Positions 42,901 through 51,528 of a stretch of DNA of 64,000 nucleotides are shown in pieces. The notes beneath the pieces were generated by a model. That model did no database searches, had not been told where the DNA came from, and saw only the letters and a list, made by a program, of their open reading frames with translations. Within the stretch, counting starts at the first letter, position 1. Every line of letters starts with the position of its first letter. Made by a program: the position numbers and the translations under genes. The stretch is from Marinobacter sp. es.042 (GTDB lineage: Bacteria > Pseudomonadota > Gammaproteobacteria > Pseudomonadales > Oleiphilaceae), in NCBI RefSeq assembly GCF_900188315.1, contig NZ_LT897781.1, positions 2,046,001 to 2,110,000 of the forward strand, given 5' to 3'.

Positions 42901-43711
42901 GGACCAATCCCGGATCGGCACCCCCCAATGGGTCACCGAAATAGACCGGACCATCCGTGATGGCAGCCTCTACCTTCGGGCCCAGCCCATCGTTGCCCTT
43001 GAACCGGAGGACGGCGAAGGCACGATGTATGAACTCTTGCTCGGCCTGAAAGACAGTTCTGGCAAGGAGATCTCGCCCCAGGGCTATATCGAGGCAGCCG
43101 AACAGTTCAAACGCAGCACGCGGGTTGATTTGTGGGTCATTTCCGAAGTGCTGGCGTGGATGCGTGATAATCCCGAGGCGCTCGCCAGGATTGCCACTCT
43201 GAACGTTAACCTGTCAGGCTCGTCGTTGAGCGATGACAGCTTCATGCTCGGCCTGGAATCCAATCTCAGGGCGAATCCGAAGCTGGCCCACAAGCTCTGC
43301 TTTGAAGTAACCGAGACCTCTGCCGTCGCCAACCTCCATTTCGCCTCGGATTTCATGCGCGAGATGAAGCGGCTGAACTGCCGGTTCGCACTGGATGATT
43401 TCGGCACCGGCCTGTCTTCCTATGCGTACCTCCAGAAACTGCCAGTGGACTTCGTGAAAATTGACGGCATATTTGTAAAGGACATGGCAACCAACCTCAC
43501 GAACTACGCCATGGTGAGGTCGATCAACGAGCTCTGTCATTTTCTGGATCTTCAGACCATCGCCGAATACGTGGAAGACATGGAAATCATGGACACTCTG
43601 AAAGAGATCCAGGTGGACTACGCCCAGGGCTTCGCCATTGCCAAGCCGCGCAGGCTGGACAGCCTTGGAACCGTGAATTCCACTCCCCCGGTTTATGCCT
43701 ACAAGAAATAG
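39950..43711 (+). CDS. DUF1631-GGDEF-EAL protein, probably degenerate in both c-di-GMP sites
   Basis: A 1253-residue cytosolic protein. The first 780 residues resemble DUF1631 (KDIRFIFQSRQQRMLQDF, shortened by position: about residues 174-192), with a PilZ-like section near 725-800 (VGDWVEVRLDTGDTRRLRL, same limit). A GGDEF domain starts near 812 but its signature is SGNEF at about 898. An EAL domain follows, reading ELLLGL at 1028 rather than EALxR; the later acids (ETE, DDFGTG at 1149-1154, KID) are intact. The cyclase is therefore likely inactive and the phosphodiesterase doubtful. It may be a c-di-GMP-binding or scaffold protein. It is monocistronic, 142 bp after rnz. Confidence 0.87.
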   Translation: MTRLNAKHSRLSKDAVVVAPGLIPCGCVIDSVVLGKNGLRLTLKHFSSPAVLDQLSSSAAAQTDLHVFLDNDREKQHLHYRGTVQVGRTSGISLDIAGNTEELSNDIECLLQHTGTNRPEAATPDPSLKQLYHQHCRRLLEQLLPEFVEGTFEGIEADLEEAAELREITRLKDIRFIFQSRQQRMLQDFQAQFQANQATLEPAAQSRAGNKELHLLQQHEFEDWLDLQAIATRVSKANTGANFLLNQFLNQIFWQDVNDDNNPLTPRALCVCLQYMVDHLGIAREHRLTIYRAWENALVRVWPAAIRSLINDCRRAGLEAIDITELPANWSLRDREHATDDSGSATAAKEDSSEETTETNHARHEASGSPSVGRSLFQLMALESNPSSEASDWEEPNPRLSENLRSRRRELLDRLHGDEPDMAGLLRELANSDSDLASSLDHTAVEKANLVDRLFEPLKTHDELSGSLRHQLQKLRLPVFETLVETPDFLNAGDHPARDIINNLMHICLAERASSKKLEATVADIVEELTEIEVSDPDLMGSLGERLKQLVERQDQSFLRNSERLAKTLEGKERLRLTRKEARQRLNSLLSNRQVPNILIRILQAGWEQLIVLTMLREGPESRHCEELLDVVAQLQAWLSPADTSEELAFERELESSVMLQFIERELKTAGEVSRVRQVIDELSGILEGNVVAETTWVDEYGDADDAPAPLPPELEDSRWASRAKEISVGDWVEVRLDTGDTRRLRLVWGSEDSLRFVFLSPKGMSEVSYGFPEFVQKLSEGEAWLVESGDIPFLDQSLFSIVEDVYRKLNFQATHDALTGCMHRHDFEKQVSQLISILPPSAEDHAAALMVLDVDEFSVINASYGAEAGDALLRHVADTLRNQSESRFAESHVGRISGNEFAVLINNISTEDCLDFAESLRRNFEQHVFRHGQAEYRATVSISIRPVTGAGQSPGDLLNLASLSLKAAKKLGGNRIELARENRDQSRIGTPQWVTEIDRTIRDGSLYLRAQPIVALEPEDGEGTMYELLLGLKDSSGKEISPQGYIEAAEQFKRSTRVDLWVISEVLAWMRDNPEALARIATLNVNLSGSSLSDDSFMLGLESNLRANPKLAHKLCFEVTETSAVANLHFASDFMREMKRLNCRFALDDFGTGLSSYAYLQKLPVDFVKIDGIFVKDMATNLTNYAMVRSINELCHFLDLQTIAEYVEDMEIMDTLKEIQVDYAQGFAIAKPRRLDSLGTVNSTPPVYAYKK

Positions 43712-43913
43712 CTTTGCTTTTCCCCGTGGCAGGAGTACAGTGGGCCTCGTTGGAAAGATTTAGCAAAGCATTTCATCAATAAGACCGCTCAGCTGTAATA
43801 AGTAGCACGTCCTGTTTTTGATCACGCCAGTTTTTTGTTTCCGCATACCGCCGATCAGCCATCAAGAAGATGACGTGACGGCACATTAAATGATTGAAAT
43901 CAGGAAGAATACT
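43712..43913 (+). other. Leader region of the cold-shock gene
   Basis: The 202 bases before the cold-shock ATG are T-rich and contain no ORF. Cold-shock genes often carry long structured leaders that act as RNA thermosensors. TGACGTGACGG at 43871-43881 loosely resembles the E. coli cold box TGACGTACAGA but lies close to the start codon rather than at the 5' end of the leader. GGAAG at 43903 is a plausible ribosome-binding site. Confidence 0.4.
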
Positions 43914-44120
43914 ATGTCTACAGTTACCGGCAACGTTAAGTTTTTCAACGAAGCAAAAGGTTTTGGCTTTATCACTCGCGAAAGCGGCCCGGACGTTTTT
44001 GTTCACTACAGCGCTATTCAGGGCGGCGGTTTCAAGACTCTGGCTGAAGGCCAGCAGGTCGAGTTCACCGTTACCCAGGGCCAGAAAGGTCCTCAGGCGG
44101 AAAACGTTGTCGCTCTGTAA
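43914..44120 (+). CDS. CspA-family cold-shock protein
   Basis: A 68-residue single-domain nucleic-acid chaperone. RNP1 is KGFGFIT and RNP2 is VFVHYSAI, both intact. The start [12 protein letters not shown] is preferred over the longer frame at 43890, which adds eight codons not found in the family. A strong terminator follows at 44141. The long leader suggests post-transcriptional control by temperature. Confidence 0.95.
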   Translation: MSTVTGNVKFFNEAKGFGFITRESGPDVFVHYSAIQGGGFKTLAEGQQVEFTVTQGQKGPQAENVVAL

Positions 44121-44140
44121 ATAACAGACGACACGTTCAG

Positions 44141-44168
44141 AAAAAGGCAGCTTCGGCTGCCTTTTTTC
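44141..44168 (+). terminator. Rho-independent terminator after the cold-shock gene
   Basis: The 7-bp stem AGGCAGC / GCTGCCT with a UUCG loop is followed by six T residues. The upstream A-run also lets it work in reverse, ending the convergent Lrp gene's transcript. Confidence 0.95.
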
Positions 44169-44188
44169 GTTGTTGCTGCCTGTCGAAA

Positions 44189-44668
44189 CTACAGAATACC
44201 TTCCACCGGGATCGTCTCGGTATTTTTTATCTCCCGCAACGCAAAGTTCGAATTCACCTGGGCAATGCCCTGCAGGGTAAAGATTTTTTCGTTCAGGAAC
44301 CTGTCGTAACTGGCCATATCCGGCACGATTACCCTGAGCACGAAATCAGCATTACCGGTCACCGCAAAGCACTGAAGCACCTCCGGATAACTGCTCACCT
44401 GCTGCTCAATCTCCGCCGTGCTGTCGATGTTGTGCCGCAGCAGTGACAGATTGACGAGCACGCACAGCCCCTGACCAATGCGTTCCGGATCCACTCTTGC
44501 GCTGTATCCCTGAATCACACCGCTTTCCTCAAGTGTGCGCACCCGGCGCCAGCAAGCAGCCGGTGACAAACCCACCTGTTCGGCCAGTAACTGGTTACTG
44601 ATGCGCCCATCCTGCTGCAGCACCGATAGGATTTTCCGATCCAGCTTGTCCAGCTCCACCTGTTTCAT
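44189..44668 (-). CDS. Lrp/AsnC-family regulator of the indolepyruvate operon
   Basis: A 159-residue Lrp/AsnC protein: the N-terminal winged helix-turn-helix (LDRKILSVLQQDGRIS then QVGLSPAACWRRVR) and the C-terminal RAM ligand domain (VTGNADFVLRV). ATG at 44668 is chosen over the longer frame, because the extra residues overlap the direct-repeat operator region. It is divergent from the indolepyruvate oxidoreductase operon and very likely regulates it, binding aromatic or branched amino acids. Confidence 0.93.
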   Translation of the reverse strand: MKQVELDKLDRKILSVLQQDGRISNQLLAEQVGLSPAACWRRVRTLEESGVIQGYSARVDPERIGQGLCVLVNLSLLRHNIDSTAEIEQQVSSYPEVLQCFAVTGNADFVLRVIVPDMASYDRFLNEKIFTLQGIAQVNSNFALREIKNTETIPVEGIL

Positions 44669-44683
44669 TTGGTAACACCTGAT

Positions 44684-44732
44684 TTTTATCAAAGGTTCTT
44701 TCTCTTTATTGTCTTTTATCAAACATTCTTTC
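44684..44732. promoter_or_regulatory. Two 19-bp direct repeats in the Lrp/ior promoter region
   Basis: TTTTATCAAAGGTTCTTTC at 44684-44702 and TTTTATCAAACATTCTTTC at 44714-44732 differ at 2 of 19 positions and start 30 bp apart, about three helical turns. They lie between the divergent Lrp gene and the indolepyruvate operon, 16 bp upstream of the Lrp start. Same-face spacing is typical of Lrp-type binding. A TTTTGATCATAAAA segment nearer the operon start resembles the repeat in inverted form. Confidence 0.65.
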
Positions 44733-44825
44733 GCAAACCGTGAAAACCTCCCTCCAATAAGCAAGCACCTTTTGCGGACTTCCCTCTAGAATTTTGATCA
44801 TAAAATCGACAAAAAGGAGGGCGCC

Positions 44826-47800
44826 ATGTCCGCCGATACCCCACAACTCGACGATTACAAACTCGAAGACCGCTACCTGCGAGAATCCGGTCGGGTGTTC
44901 CTGACCGGCACACAGGCCCTGGTCCGAATTCCGTTGATGCAGGCTGCCCTGGATCGCAAGCAAGGCCTGAATACCGCCGGCCTGGTCAGTGGCTACCGGG
45001 GTTCCCCCCTCGGTGCAGTCGACCAGGCACTCTGGCAGGCGAAAGACCTGCTGGACGAGAACCGAATCGATTTTGTTCCCGCCATCAACGAGGATCTTGC
45101 CGCGACGATCATGCTGGGTACCCAGCAGGTAGAAACCGATGAAGACCGTCAGGTAGAGGGCGTATTCGGCCTCTGGTATGGCAAGGGCCCGGGCGTTGAC
45201 CGAGCCGGCGACGCCCTGAAACATGGCACCACTTACGGATCCTCCCCCCATGGCGGTGTGCTGGTGGTAGCGGGCGACGACCATGGCTGCGTGTCATCGT
45301 CCATGCCCCACCAGTCCGATGTGGCGTTCATGAGCTTCTTCATGCCCACCATCAACCCGGCCAACATCGCGGAATACCTGGAATTCGGTCTCTGGGGTTA
45401 TGCCCTGTCCCGCTACAGTGGCTGCTGGGTCGGCTTCAAGGCCATCTCGGAAACCGTGGAAAGCGCGGCCTCTGTGGAAATTCCGCCAGCACCCGATTTT
45501 GTCACTCCGGACGATTTCACCGCGCCGGAAAGCGGCCTCCATTACCGCTGGCCGGATCTGCCCGGCCCCCAACTGGAAACCCGCATCGAACACAAGCTCG
45601 CGGCCGTTCAGGCCTTTGCCCGGGCCAACCGCATCGACCGCTGCCTACACGAGAACAAGGAAGCCCGCTTCGGTATTGTCACCACCGGCAAGAGCCATCT
45701 GGACTTGCTTGAAGCCCTTGACCTGCTGGGCATTGACGAAGACAAGGCCCGGGACATGGGTCTGGATATCTACAAGGTGGGCATGGTCTGGCCCCTGGAA
45801 CGCCGCGGCATCCTGGACTTCGTGCACGGCAAGGAAGAAGTCCTGGTGATCGAGGAAAAGCGCGGCATTATCGAGAGTCAGATCAAGGAGTACATGTCCG
45901 AGCCGGACCGTCCTGGCGAGGTTCTGATTACCGGCAAACAGGATGAGCTGGGCCGCCCGCTGATCCCGTACGTTGGCGAACTGAGCCCGAAACTGGTTGC
46001 CGGCTTCCTGGCAGCCCGTCTGGGTCGCTTCTTCGAGGTGGACTTCAGCGAGCGCATGGCTGAAATCAGTGCCATGACCACTGCCCAGGATCCGGGCGGC
46101 GTCAAGCGTATGCCCTATTTCTGCTCGGGCTGCCCACACAACACCTCCACCAAGGTCCCGGAGGGGAGCAAGGCCCTGGCCGGCATTGGCTGTCACTTCA
46201 TGGCGTCCTGGATGGGCCGGAATACCGAATCCCTCATCCAGATGGGTGGCGAAGGCGTCAACTGGATCGGCAAGAGCCGATACACCGGCAACCCCCACGT
46301 ATTCCAGAACCTGGGTGAAGGCACCTATTTCCACTCCGGTTCCATGGCTATCCGTCAGGCGGTAGCTGCCGGCATCAACATTACCTACAAGATCCTTTTC
46401 AACGACGCCGTCGCCATGACCGGCGGTCAGCCCGTCGACGGGCAGATCACCGTCGACAGGATTGCCCAGCAAATGGCCGCAGAAGGGGTCAATCGGGTTG
46501 TTGTTCTCAGCGACGAGCCCGAGAAATACGATGGCCATCATGACCTGTTTCCCAAGGACGTCACCTTCCACGATCGGTCCGAGCTCGACCAGGTGCAGCG
46601 GGAATTGCGTGAAATCCCCGGCTGTACCGTACTGATCTACGACCAGACCTGTGCCGCCGAGAAACGCCGCCGTCGCAAGCGCAAGCAGTTCCCGGATCCG
46701 GCCAAGCGGGCCTTTATCAACCATCACGTGTGTGAAGGCTGTGGCGACTGCTCGGTGCAGTCCAACTGCCTCTCGGTGGTTCCCCGCAAGACGGAGCTGG
46801 GACGCAAGCGGAAGATCGACCAGTCATCCTGCAACAAGGACTTTTCCTGCGTTAACGGTTTCTGCCCAAGCTTCGTGACCATCGAAGGCGGCCAGCTGCG
46901 CAAATCCCGCGGCGTTGACACCGGCTCCGTTCTCACCCGCAAGCTGGCTGATATTCCAGCTCCCAAATTGCCTGAACTGACCGGCTCCTATGATCTGCTG
47001 GTGGGCGGCGTTGGCGGAACGGGCGTGGTGACGGTCGGCCAGCTGATCACCATGGCGGCCCACCTGGAGTCGCGCGGTGCCTCGGTACTGGATTTCATGG
47101 GTTTCGCCCAGAAAGGCGGCACGGTGCTGAGCTACGTTCGTATGGCACCGTCTCCGAACAAGCTCCATCAGGTAAGGATCAGCAATGGTCAGGCCGATGC
47201 GGTCATCGCCTGCGATCTGGTCGTAGCGTCCTCCCAGAAGGCCCTGAGCGTTCTCCGGCCAAACCACACCCGGATCGTTGCCAACGAAGCGGAACTGCCT
47301 ACTGCCGACTACGTGCTCTTCCGCGACGCCGATATGAAGGCCGACAAGCGCCTTGGGCTACTGAAGAACGCCGTGGGAGAGGATCATTTTGATCAGCTGG
47401 ACGCCAATGGCATCGCCGAAAAGCTGATGGGCGATACCGTGTTCTCCAACGTGATGATGCTCGGTTTTGCCTGGCAGAAAGGCCTGCTGCCCCTGTCCGA
47501 AGCGGCTTTGATGAAGGCGATTGAGCTGAACGGCGTCGCCATCGACAGGAACAAGGAAGCCTTCGGCTGGGGACGGCTGTCGGCCGTGGATCCGACCGCA
47601 GTCACGGATCTGCTGGATGACAGTAATGCTCAGGTTGTTGAGGTCAAACCCGAACCAACCCTCGACGAGCTCATCAACACCCGGCATAAGCACCTGGTCA
47701 ACTACCAGAACCAGCGTTGGGCCGACCAATACCGGGACGCAGTCGCAGGGGTCCGGAAGGCTGAGGAGTCCCTCGGTGAAACCAACCTGCTGCTGACTCG

Positions 47801-48344
47801 TGCAGTGGCCCAGCAGCTGTACCGGTTCATGGCCTACAAGGACGAATACGAAGTCGCGCGACTGTTTGCCGAAACCGACTTCATGAAAGAGGTGAATGAA
47901 ACCTTCGAGGGTGACTTCAAAGTCCACTTCCATCTGGCCCCGCCCCTGCTTAGCGGCGAGACCGATGCCCAGGGTCGCCCGAAAAAACGCCGGTTCGGCC
48001 CCTGGATGTTCCGGGCCTTCCGGCTGCTGGCGAAACTTCGCGGCCTGCGCGGAACCGCCATCGATCCGTTCCGCTATTCTGCCGACCGCAAGCTGGATCG
48101 GGCCATGCTGCAGGACTATCAGAGCCTGGTAGACCGGATCGGTCGTGAGCTCAACGCCAGCAACTACGAAACCTTCCTGCAGCTTGCCGAGCTGCCTGCC
48201 GATGTCCGCGGGTACGGCCCTGTGCGGGAGCAAGCGGCAGAAAGCATTCGTGAAAAGCAGACTCAGCTGATCAAGGCGCTGGATACCGATCGCCCGACGT
48301 TGATTCGCACCCAACAGGCTAACGAGGAGGCCAATCATGTTTGA
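44826..48344 (+). CDS. Single-chain indolepyruvate ferredoxin oxidoreductase
   Basis: A 1172-residue fusion of the alpha and beta parts of indolepyruvate oxidoreductase, which oxidatively decarboxylates aromatic 2-oxo acids to acyl-CoA with ferredoxin. Features in order: the GYRGSPLG pyruvate-TPP segment near 55, CSGCPHNTS, a ferredoxin-like cysteine cluster (EGCGDCSVQSNC, FCPSF) near 635-680, and a gamma-like domain with GGVGGTGVVT. An AAAAAGGAGG ribosome-binding site precedes the ATG. The aminotransferase gene overlaps its end by 8 bp and makes its 2-oxo acid substrate. Confidence 0.92.
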   Translation: MSADTPQLDDYKLEDRYLRESGRVFLTGTQALVRIPLMQAALDRKQGLNTAGLVSGYRGSPLGAVDQALWQAKDLLDENRIDFVPAINEDLAATIMLGTQQVETDEDRQVEGVFGLWYGKGPGVDRAGDALKHGTTYGSSPHGGVLVVAGDDHGCVSSSMPHQSDVAFMSFFMPTINPANIAEYLEFGLWGYALSRYSGCWVGFKAISETVESAASVEIPPAPDFVTPDDFTAPESGLHYRWPDLPGPQLETRIEHKLAAVQAFARANRIDRCLHENKEARFGIVTTGKSHLDLLEALDLLGIDEDKARDMGLDIYKVGMVWPLERRGILDFVHGKEEVLVIEEKRGIIESQIKEYMSEPDRPGEVLITGKQDELGRPLIPYVGELSPKLVAGFLAARLGRFFEVDFSERMAEISAMTTAQDPGGVKRMPYFCSGCPHNTSTKVPEGSKALAGIGCHFMASWMGRNTESLIQMGGEGVNWIGKSRYTGNPHVFQNLGEGTYFHSGSMAIRQAVAAGINITYKILFNDAVAMTGGQPVDGQITVDRIAQQMAAEGVNRVVVLSDEPEKYDGHHDLFPKDVTFHDRSELDQVQRELREIPGCTVLIYDQTCAAEKRRRRKRKQFPDPAKRAFINHHVCEGCGDCSVQSNCLSVVPRKTELGRKRKIDQSSCNKDFSCVNGFCPSFVTIEGGQLRKSRGVDTGSVLTRKLADIPAPKLPELTGSYDLLVGGVGGTGVVTVGQLITMAAHLESRGASVLDFMGFAQKGGTVLSYVRMAPSPNKLHQVRISNGQADAVIACDLVVASSQKALSVLRPNHTRIVANEAELPTADYVLFRDADMKADKRLGLLKNAVGEDHFDQLDANGIAEKLMGDTVFSNVMMLGFAWQKGLLPLSEAALMKAIELNGVAIDRNKEAFGWGRLSAVDPTAVTDLLDDSNAQVVEVKPEPTLDELINTRHKHLVNYQNQRWADQYRDAVAGVRKAEESLGETNLLLTRAVAQQLYRFMAYKDEYEVARLFAETDFMKEVNETFEGDFKVHFHLAPPLLSGETDAQGRPKKRRFGPWMFRAFRLLAKLRGLRGTAIDPFRYSADRKLDRAMLQDYQSLVDRIGRELNASNYETFLQLAELPADVRGYGPVREQAAESIREKQTQLIKALDTDRPTLIRTQQANEEANHV

Positions 48345-49524
48345 AGCACTCCAGCCCCTGCCCCAGGATCCGATCCTGCAGTTGATGCAGACCTTCCGTG
48401 AAGACGATCGACCGGACAAGGTGGATCTGGGCATCGGTGTCTATAAGGATGACGCCGGCAATACGCCTATCATGGCCGCCGTGCACAAAGCCGAGCGTCG
48501 CCTTCTTGAGGGCGAAACCACCAAGAGTTACGTGGGCCCTGCCGGTTCCGCCGGCTTCAACAGCGCAATGGCGGAGCTAATCCTGGGCAGCAACAGCCCA
48601 CTGGTCCGCGACGGTCGAGTATCGGTCATCCAGACACCGGGCGGCTGCGGCGCCCTGCGTATGGCGGCCGAGTTTCTGCGTCTGTGCAAGGCCGATACAA
48701 AAGTCTGGGTCAGCACGCCCACCTGGGCCAACCACTTGCCGTTGCTCGGTGGCGCGGGCCTGACTATTCGCGAATATCCCTACCTCAATCCAGAGACCCT
48801 GCAGGTAGACTTCGGCGCCATGCTGGAGACCCTGGAACAGGCGGATGCGGGCGATGTGGTGTTGCTGCACGGATGCTGCCACAACCCATCGGGCGCAGAC
48901 CTGAGCCTGGCCCAGTGGCAGGAAGTAACCAGCCTGATCCAGCGCAAAGGCCTGCTGCCCTTCGTGGACATGGCCTATCAGGGCCTTGGCGAAGGCCTGG
49001 ACGCGGATGCAGCTGGCCTGAGGCACCTGGCCAGTGCGGTACCTGAAATGCTGATCGCAGCCTCGTGCTCCAAGAACTTTGGGCTTTATAGAGAGCGCAC
49101 GGGCGCCCTCGCCCTGATTTCAGGAACGGCGTCCGTGAATGCCGCCGCCACCAGCCAGCTGTTGAGCGTTATCCGGTCACACTATTCGATGCCTCCGGCC
49201 CATGGTGCTTCAATCGTGGAGACCGTCCTTGGCGATGACGACCTGCGAGCCCAGTGGCAACAGGAGTTAAACGGTATGTGTGAGCGCATCCTGCATCTGC
49301 GTCACGCTTTTGCCGGCGCGCTTTCACCGGTGGGCGACTTCGGCTTCATCGCCCGTCAGCGAGGCATGTTCTCGTTCCTCGGAATCAGTCCGGAGCAGGT
49401 GGGCCGGTTACGGAAGGAACACGGCATCTACATGCTGGAAAGCAGCCGCGTAAACGTTGCCGGTTTGAACGACCGCGTCCTGCCACAAGTCGCTTCCGCA
49501 CTGCGCGAGGTGCTCGGCAAATAA
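48337..49524 (+). CDS. Aromatic amino-acid aminotransferase (class I)
   Basis: A PLP-dependent class I aminotransferase of 395 residues. The N-terminus (LFREDDRPDKVDLGIGVYKD form) matches the aspartate/aromatic group; the PLP Lys is in SCSKNFGLYRERTG. It overlaps the oxidoreductase gene by 8 bp, so it probably supplies indolepyruvate or phenylpyruvate to it. Aromatic specificity is inferred from context; an aspartate aminotransferase role cannot be excluded. Confidence 0.92.
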   Translation: MFEALQPLPQDPILQLMQTFREDDRPDKVDLGIGVYKDDAGNTPIMAAVHKAERRLLEGETTKSYVGPAGSAGFNSAMAELILGSNSPLVRDGRVSVIQTPGGCGALRMAAEFLRLCKADTKVWVSTPTWANHLPLLGGAGLTIREYPYLNPETLQVDFGAMLETLEQADAGDVVLLHGCCHNPSGADLSLAQWQEVTSLIQRKGLLPFVDMAYQGLGEGLDADAAGLRHLASAVPEMLIAASCSKNFGLYRERTGALALISGTASVNAAATSQLLSVIRSHYSMPPAHGASIVETVLGDDDLRAQWQQELNGMCERILHLRHAFAGALSPVGDFGFIARQRGMFSFLGISPEQVGRLRKEHGIYMLESSRVNVAGLNDRVLPQVASALREVLGK

Positions 49525-49581
49525 ATACTTTTTTCGACAACAACCAATCAATCCGACAAAAACAATTAGCCGGAGAGAAAA

Positions 49582-50964
49582 ATGAGTGAGAGTACCCAAC
49601 CACACCAGCAGGCCAATAACCTCTGGTCCTCACGGATGGCCTTTATCCTGGCTGCGGCTGGTTCAGCCGTTGGCCTCGGGAACATCTGGAAGTTTCCATA
49701 CATTACCGGCGAGAACGGCGGCGGCGCCTTCGTTCTGATCTACCTGGCCTGTATCTTCCTGATCGGCGTGCCGGTACTGATTGCCGAGACCATGATTGGT
49801 CGGCGCGGCGGGCAGAGTCCGATCGCCACCATGCGTACCCTGACAAAAACCGAAGGCACCGCCAGGGGCTGGAGAGCCATCGGCTGGAACGGGGTAATTG
49901 CATCCTTCCTCGTGCTTTCTTTTTACGCCGTGATTGGCGGCTGGGCCCTGGTCTATATCGGCAAGGCCGCAACCGGGCTGTTTACCGGAGCAGATGCCGA
50001 AGCCATCGGCGTCCAGTTCGGCGGGCTCCTTGCCAACCCCTGGGAACTGCTAATGTGGCACTCGGTGTTCATGGTGATCGTGGTGTTCATCGTTGGCAGG
50101 GGCATTCGCTCGGGGCTTGAGAAAGCTGTGAATATGCTGATGCCACTGTTGTTCGTGCTGTTGGTTGCCATGGTGATCTATGCCATGAACAGCGGCAGCT
50201 TTGGCCGGGCCGTGAGTTTCATGTTCTCGCCGGACTTCAGCAAACTGACAACGTCCGGGGTTCTGACCGCCCTGGGACACGCCGCCTTTACCCTGAGCAT
50301 CGGTATTGGCGTTCTGATGGCCTATGGCTCCTACCTGCCAAAAACCGTAAACATTGCGCGGACCGCCATGACCATTGCCGTCGTGGACACCAGTGTTGCC
50401 CTTCTCGCGGGGCTGGCCATCTTTCCGCTGGTATTTGCCAATGGTCTTGAGCCAGGGGCAGGCCCCGGCCTGATCTTCGTCACCCTGCCACTGGCCTTTG
50501 GCCAGATGAGTGGTGGTGCATTGTTCGGCACCATTTTCTTCGCCCTGCTACTGGTAGCAGCCATCACCTCGGCCATTTCCATGCTGGAACCGGTGGTCGA
50601 ATGGCTGGAAGAACACAAAGGCGTTAGTCGAGCGAAAAGCGCCATTGGTGGCGGGCTCGCCATCTGGTTTATCGGTATCGGTACCGTGTTGTCCTTCAAC
50701 GTCTGGGAAAGTGTGCACCCGCTTGGCTTTATTCCGTTCTTCGAGGGCAAGACGGTCTTCGACCTGCTCGACTTCCTCGTCTCCAACCTGATGATGCCTC
50801 TCGGCGGACTCGCCATTGCGCTGTTTGCCGGATGGGCGATGAAACGTGAGAGTCTGCCGGCCGATATTGGTCTGCAAGGAAGCAGCTATAAGGCGTTTAT
50901 GTTCGTACTCCGGTATCTGACGCCTGCCGGTATCGCCGTGGTTTTCCTTTACAATCTGTTGTAA
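49582..50964 (+). CDS. Sodium-dependent (NSS) amino-acid transporter
   Basis: A 460-residue neurotransmitter:sodium symporter-type transporter with about eleven membrane helices. The unwound first helix GSAVGLGNIWKFPY is the family hallmark. It lies 57 bp after the aminotransferase, so it likely imports aromatic amino acids for the pathway encoded upstream. Substrate is inferred from context. Confidence 0.92.
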   Translation: MSESTQPHQQANNLWSSRMAFILAAAGSAVGLGNIWKFPYITGENGGGAFVLIYLACIFLIGVPVLIAETMIGRRGGQSPIATMRTLTKTEGTARGWRAIGWNGVIASFLVLSFYAVIGGWALVYIGKAATGLFTGADAEAIGVQFGGLLANPWELLMWHSVFMVIVVFIVGRGIRSGLEKAVNMLMPLLFVLLVAMVIYAMNSGSFGRAVSFMFSPDFSKLTTSGVLTALGHAAFTLSIGIGVLMAYGSYLPKTVNIARTAMTIAVVDTSVALLAGLAIFPLVFANGLEPGAGPGLIFVTLPLAFGQMSGGALFGTIFFALLLVAAITSAISMLEPVVEWLEEHKGVSRAKSAIGGGLAIWFIGIGTVLSFNVWESVHPLGFIPFFEGKTVFDLLDFLVSNLMMPLGGLAIALFAGWAMKRESLPADIGLQGSSYKAFMFVLRYLTPAGIAVVFLYNLL

Positions 50965-50988
50965 GACGAATCCGGCCTCTCCAACCGC

Positions 50989-51020
50989 AAAAGCCCGTTG
51001 AACTTCACCGGGCTTTTTTT
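50989..51020 (+). terminator. Rho-independent terminator after the NSS transporter
   Basis: A 9-bp stem (AAAAGCCCG / CGGGCTTTT) with an 11-base loop runs into seven T residues. It ends the oxidoreductase-aminotransferase-transporter transcript. Confidence 0.95.
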
Positions 51021-51102
51021 GACATACCCAACAGGGCACTGCCAATCTGGATTCTGGACAACAGACCCATGTCTGTATCGCATGCGGAAAAGGAGAACTC
51101 TT

Positions 51103-51522
51103 ATGTACAGCAAGATCCTCGTTCCGGTCGACCTCGCCCATACCGATAAAATGGTGAAGGCGCTTAATACCTCCATAGATATTGCCAAGCATTACAAGGC
51201 TACCCTCTGCTACGTCAGTGTCACCAACAGCACACCGGGAGCGGCCGCCCACAATCCTAAAGAGCTCAGGGAGAAACTCGCCGTCTTCGCGGAGGAGCAG
51301 GGGAAATCCCACGGCATCAGTACGGACAGCATCGTCATGGAGACCGCCGATACGGCAGTGGAACTTGAAGACAAGTTGCTTGAAGCTATTAAAACCACAG
51401 GTGCAGACCTGGTGGTGATGGCTTCTCATCCGCCGGGAATCGGCGACAGGCTCCACATTCTCCACTCCAACGGCGCCAATATCGTCAGACACAGTGATAT
51501 TTCGGTATTCGTTGTGCGGTAA
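51103..51522 (+). CDS. Universal stress protein
   Basis: A 139-residue UspA-type protein. The start MYSKILVPVDL is chosen over the longer frame at 50998, which runs through the terminator; AAGGAG lies upstream. The ATP-binding motif G-2x-G-9x-G(S/T) is only partly kept (GIGDRLHILHSNGAN), so nucleotide binding is not certain. It is monocistronic. Confidence 0.88.
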   Translation: MYSKILVPVDLAHTDKMVKALNTSIDIAKHYKATLCYVSVTNSTPGAAAHNPKELREKLAVFAEEQGKSHGISTDSIVMETADTAVELEDKLLEAIKTTGADLVVMASHPPGIGDRLHILHSNGANIVRHSDISVFVVR

Positions 51523-51528
51523 AGAAAG

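Noticed and set aside
43871..43881. Cold box in the cold-shock leader
   Set aside because: Only the first six of eleven bases match E. coli and the position is wrong for a 5'-end element.
45645..48434. Two long minus-strand frames within the oxidoreductase gene
   Set aside because: The sense frame has iron-sulfur and TPP motifs; the antisense frames show no family features.
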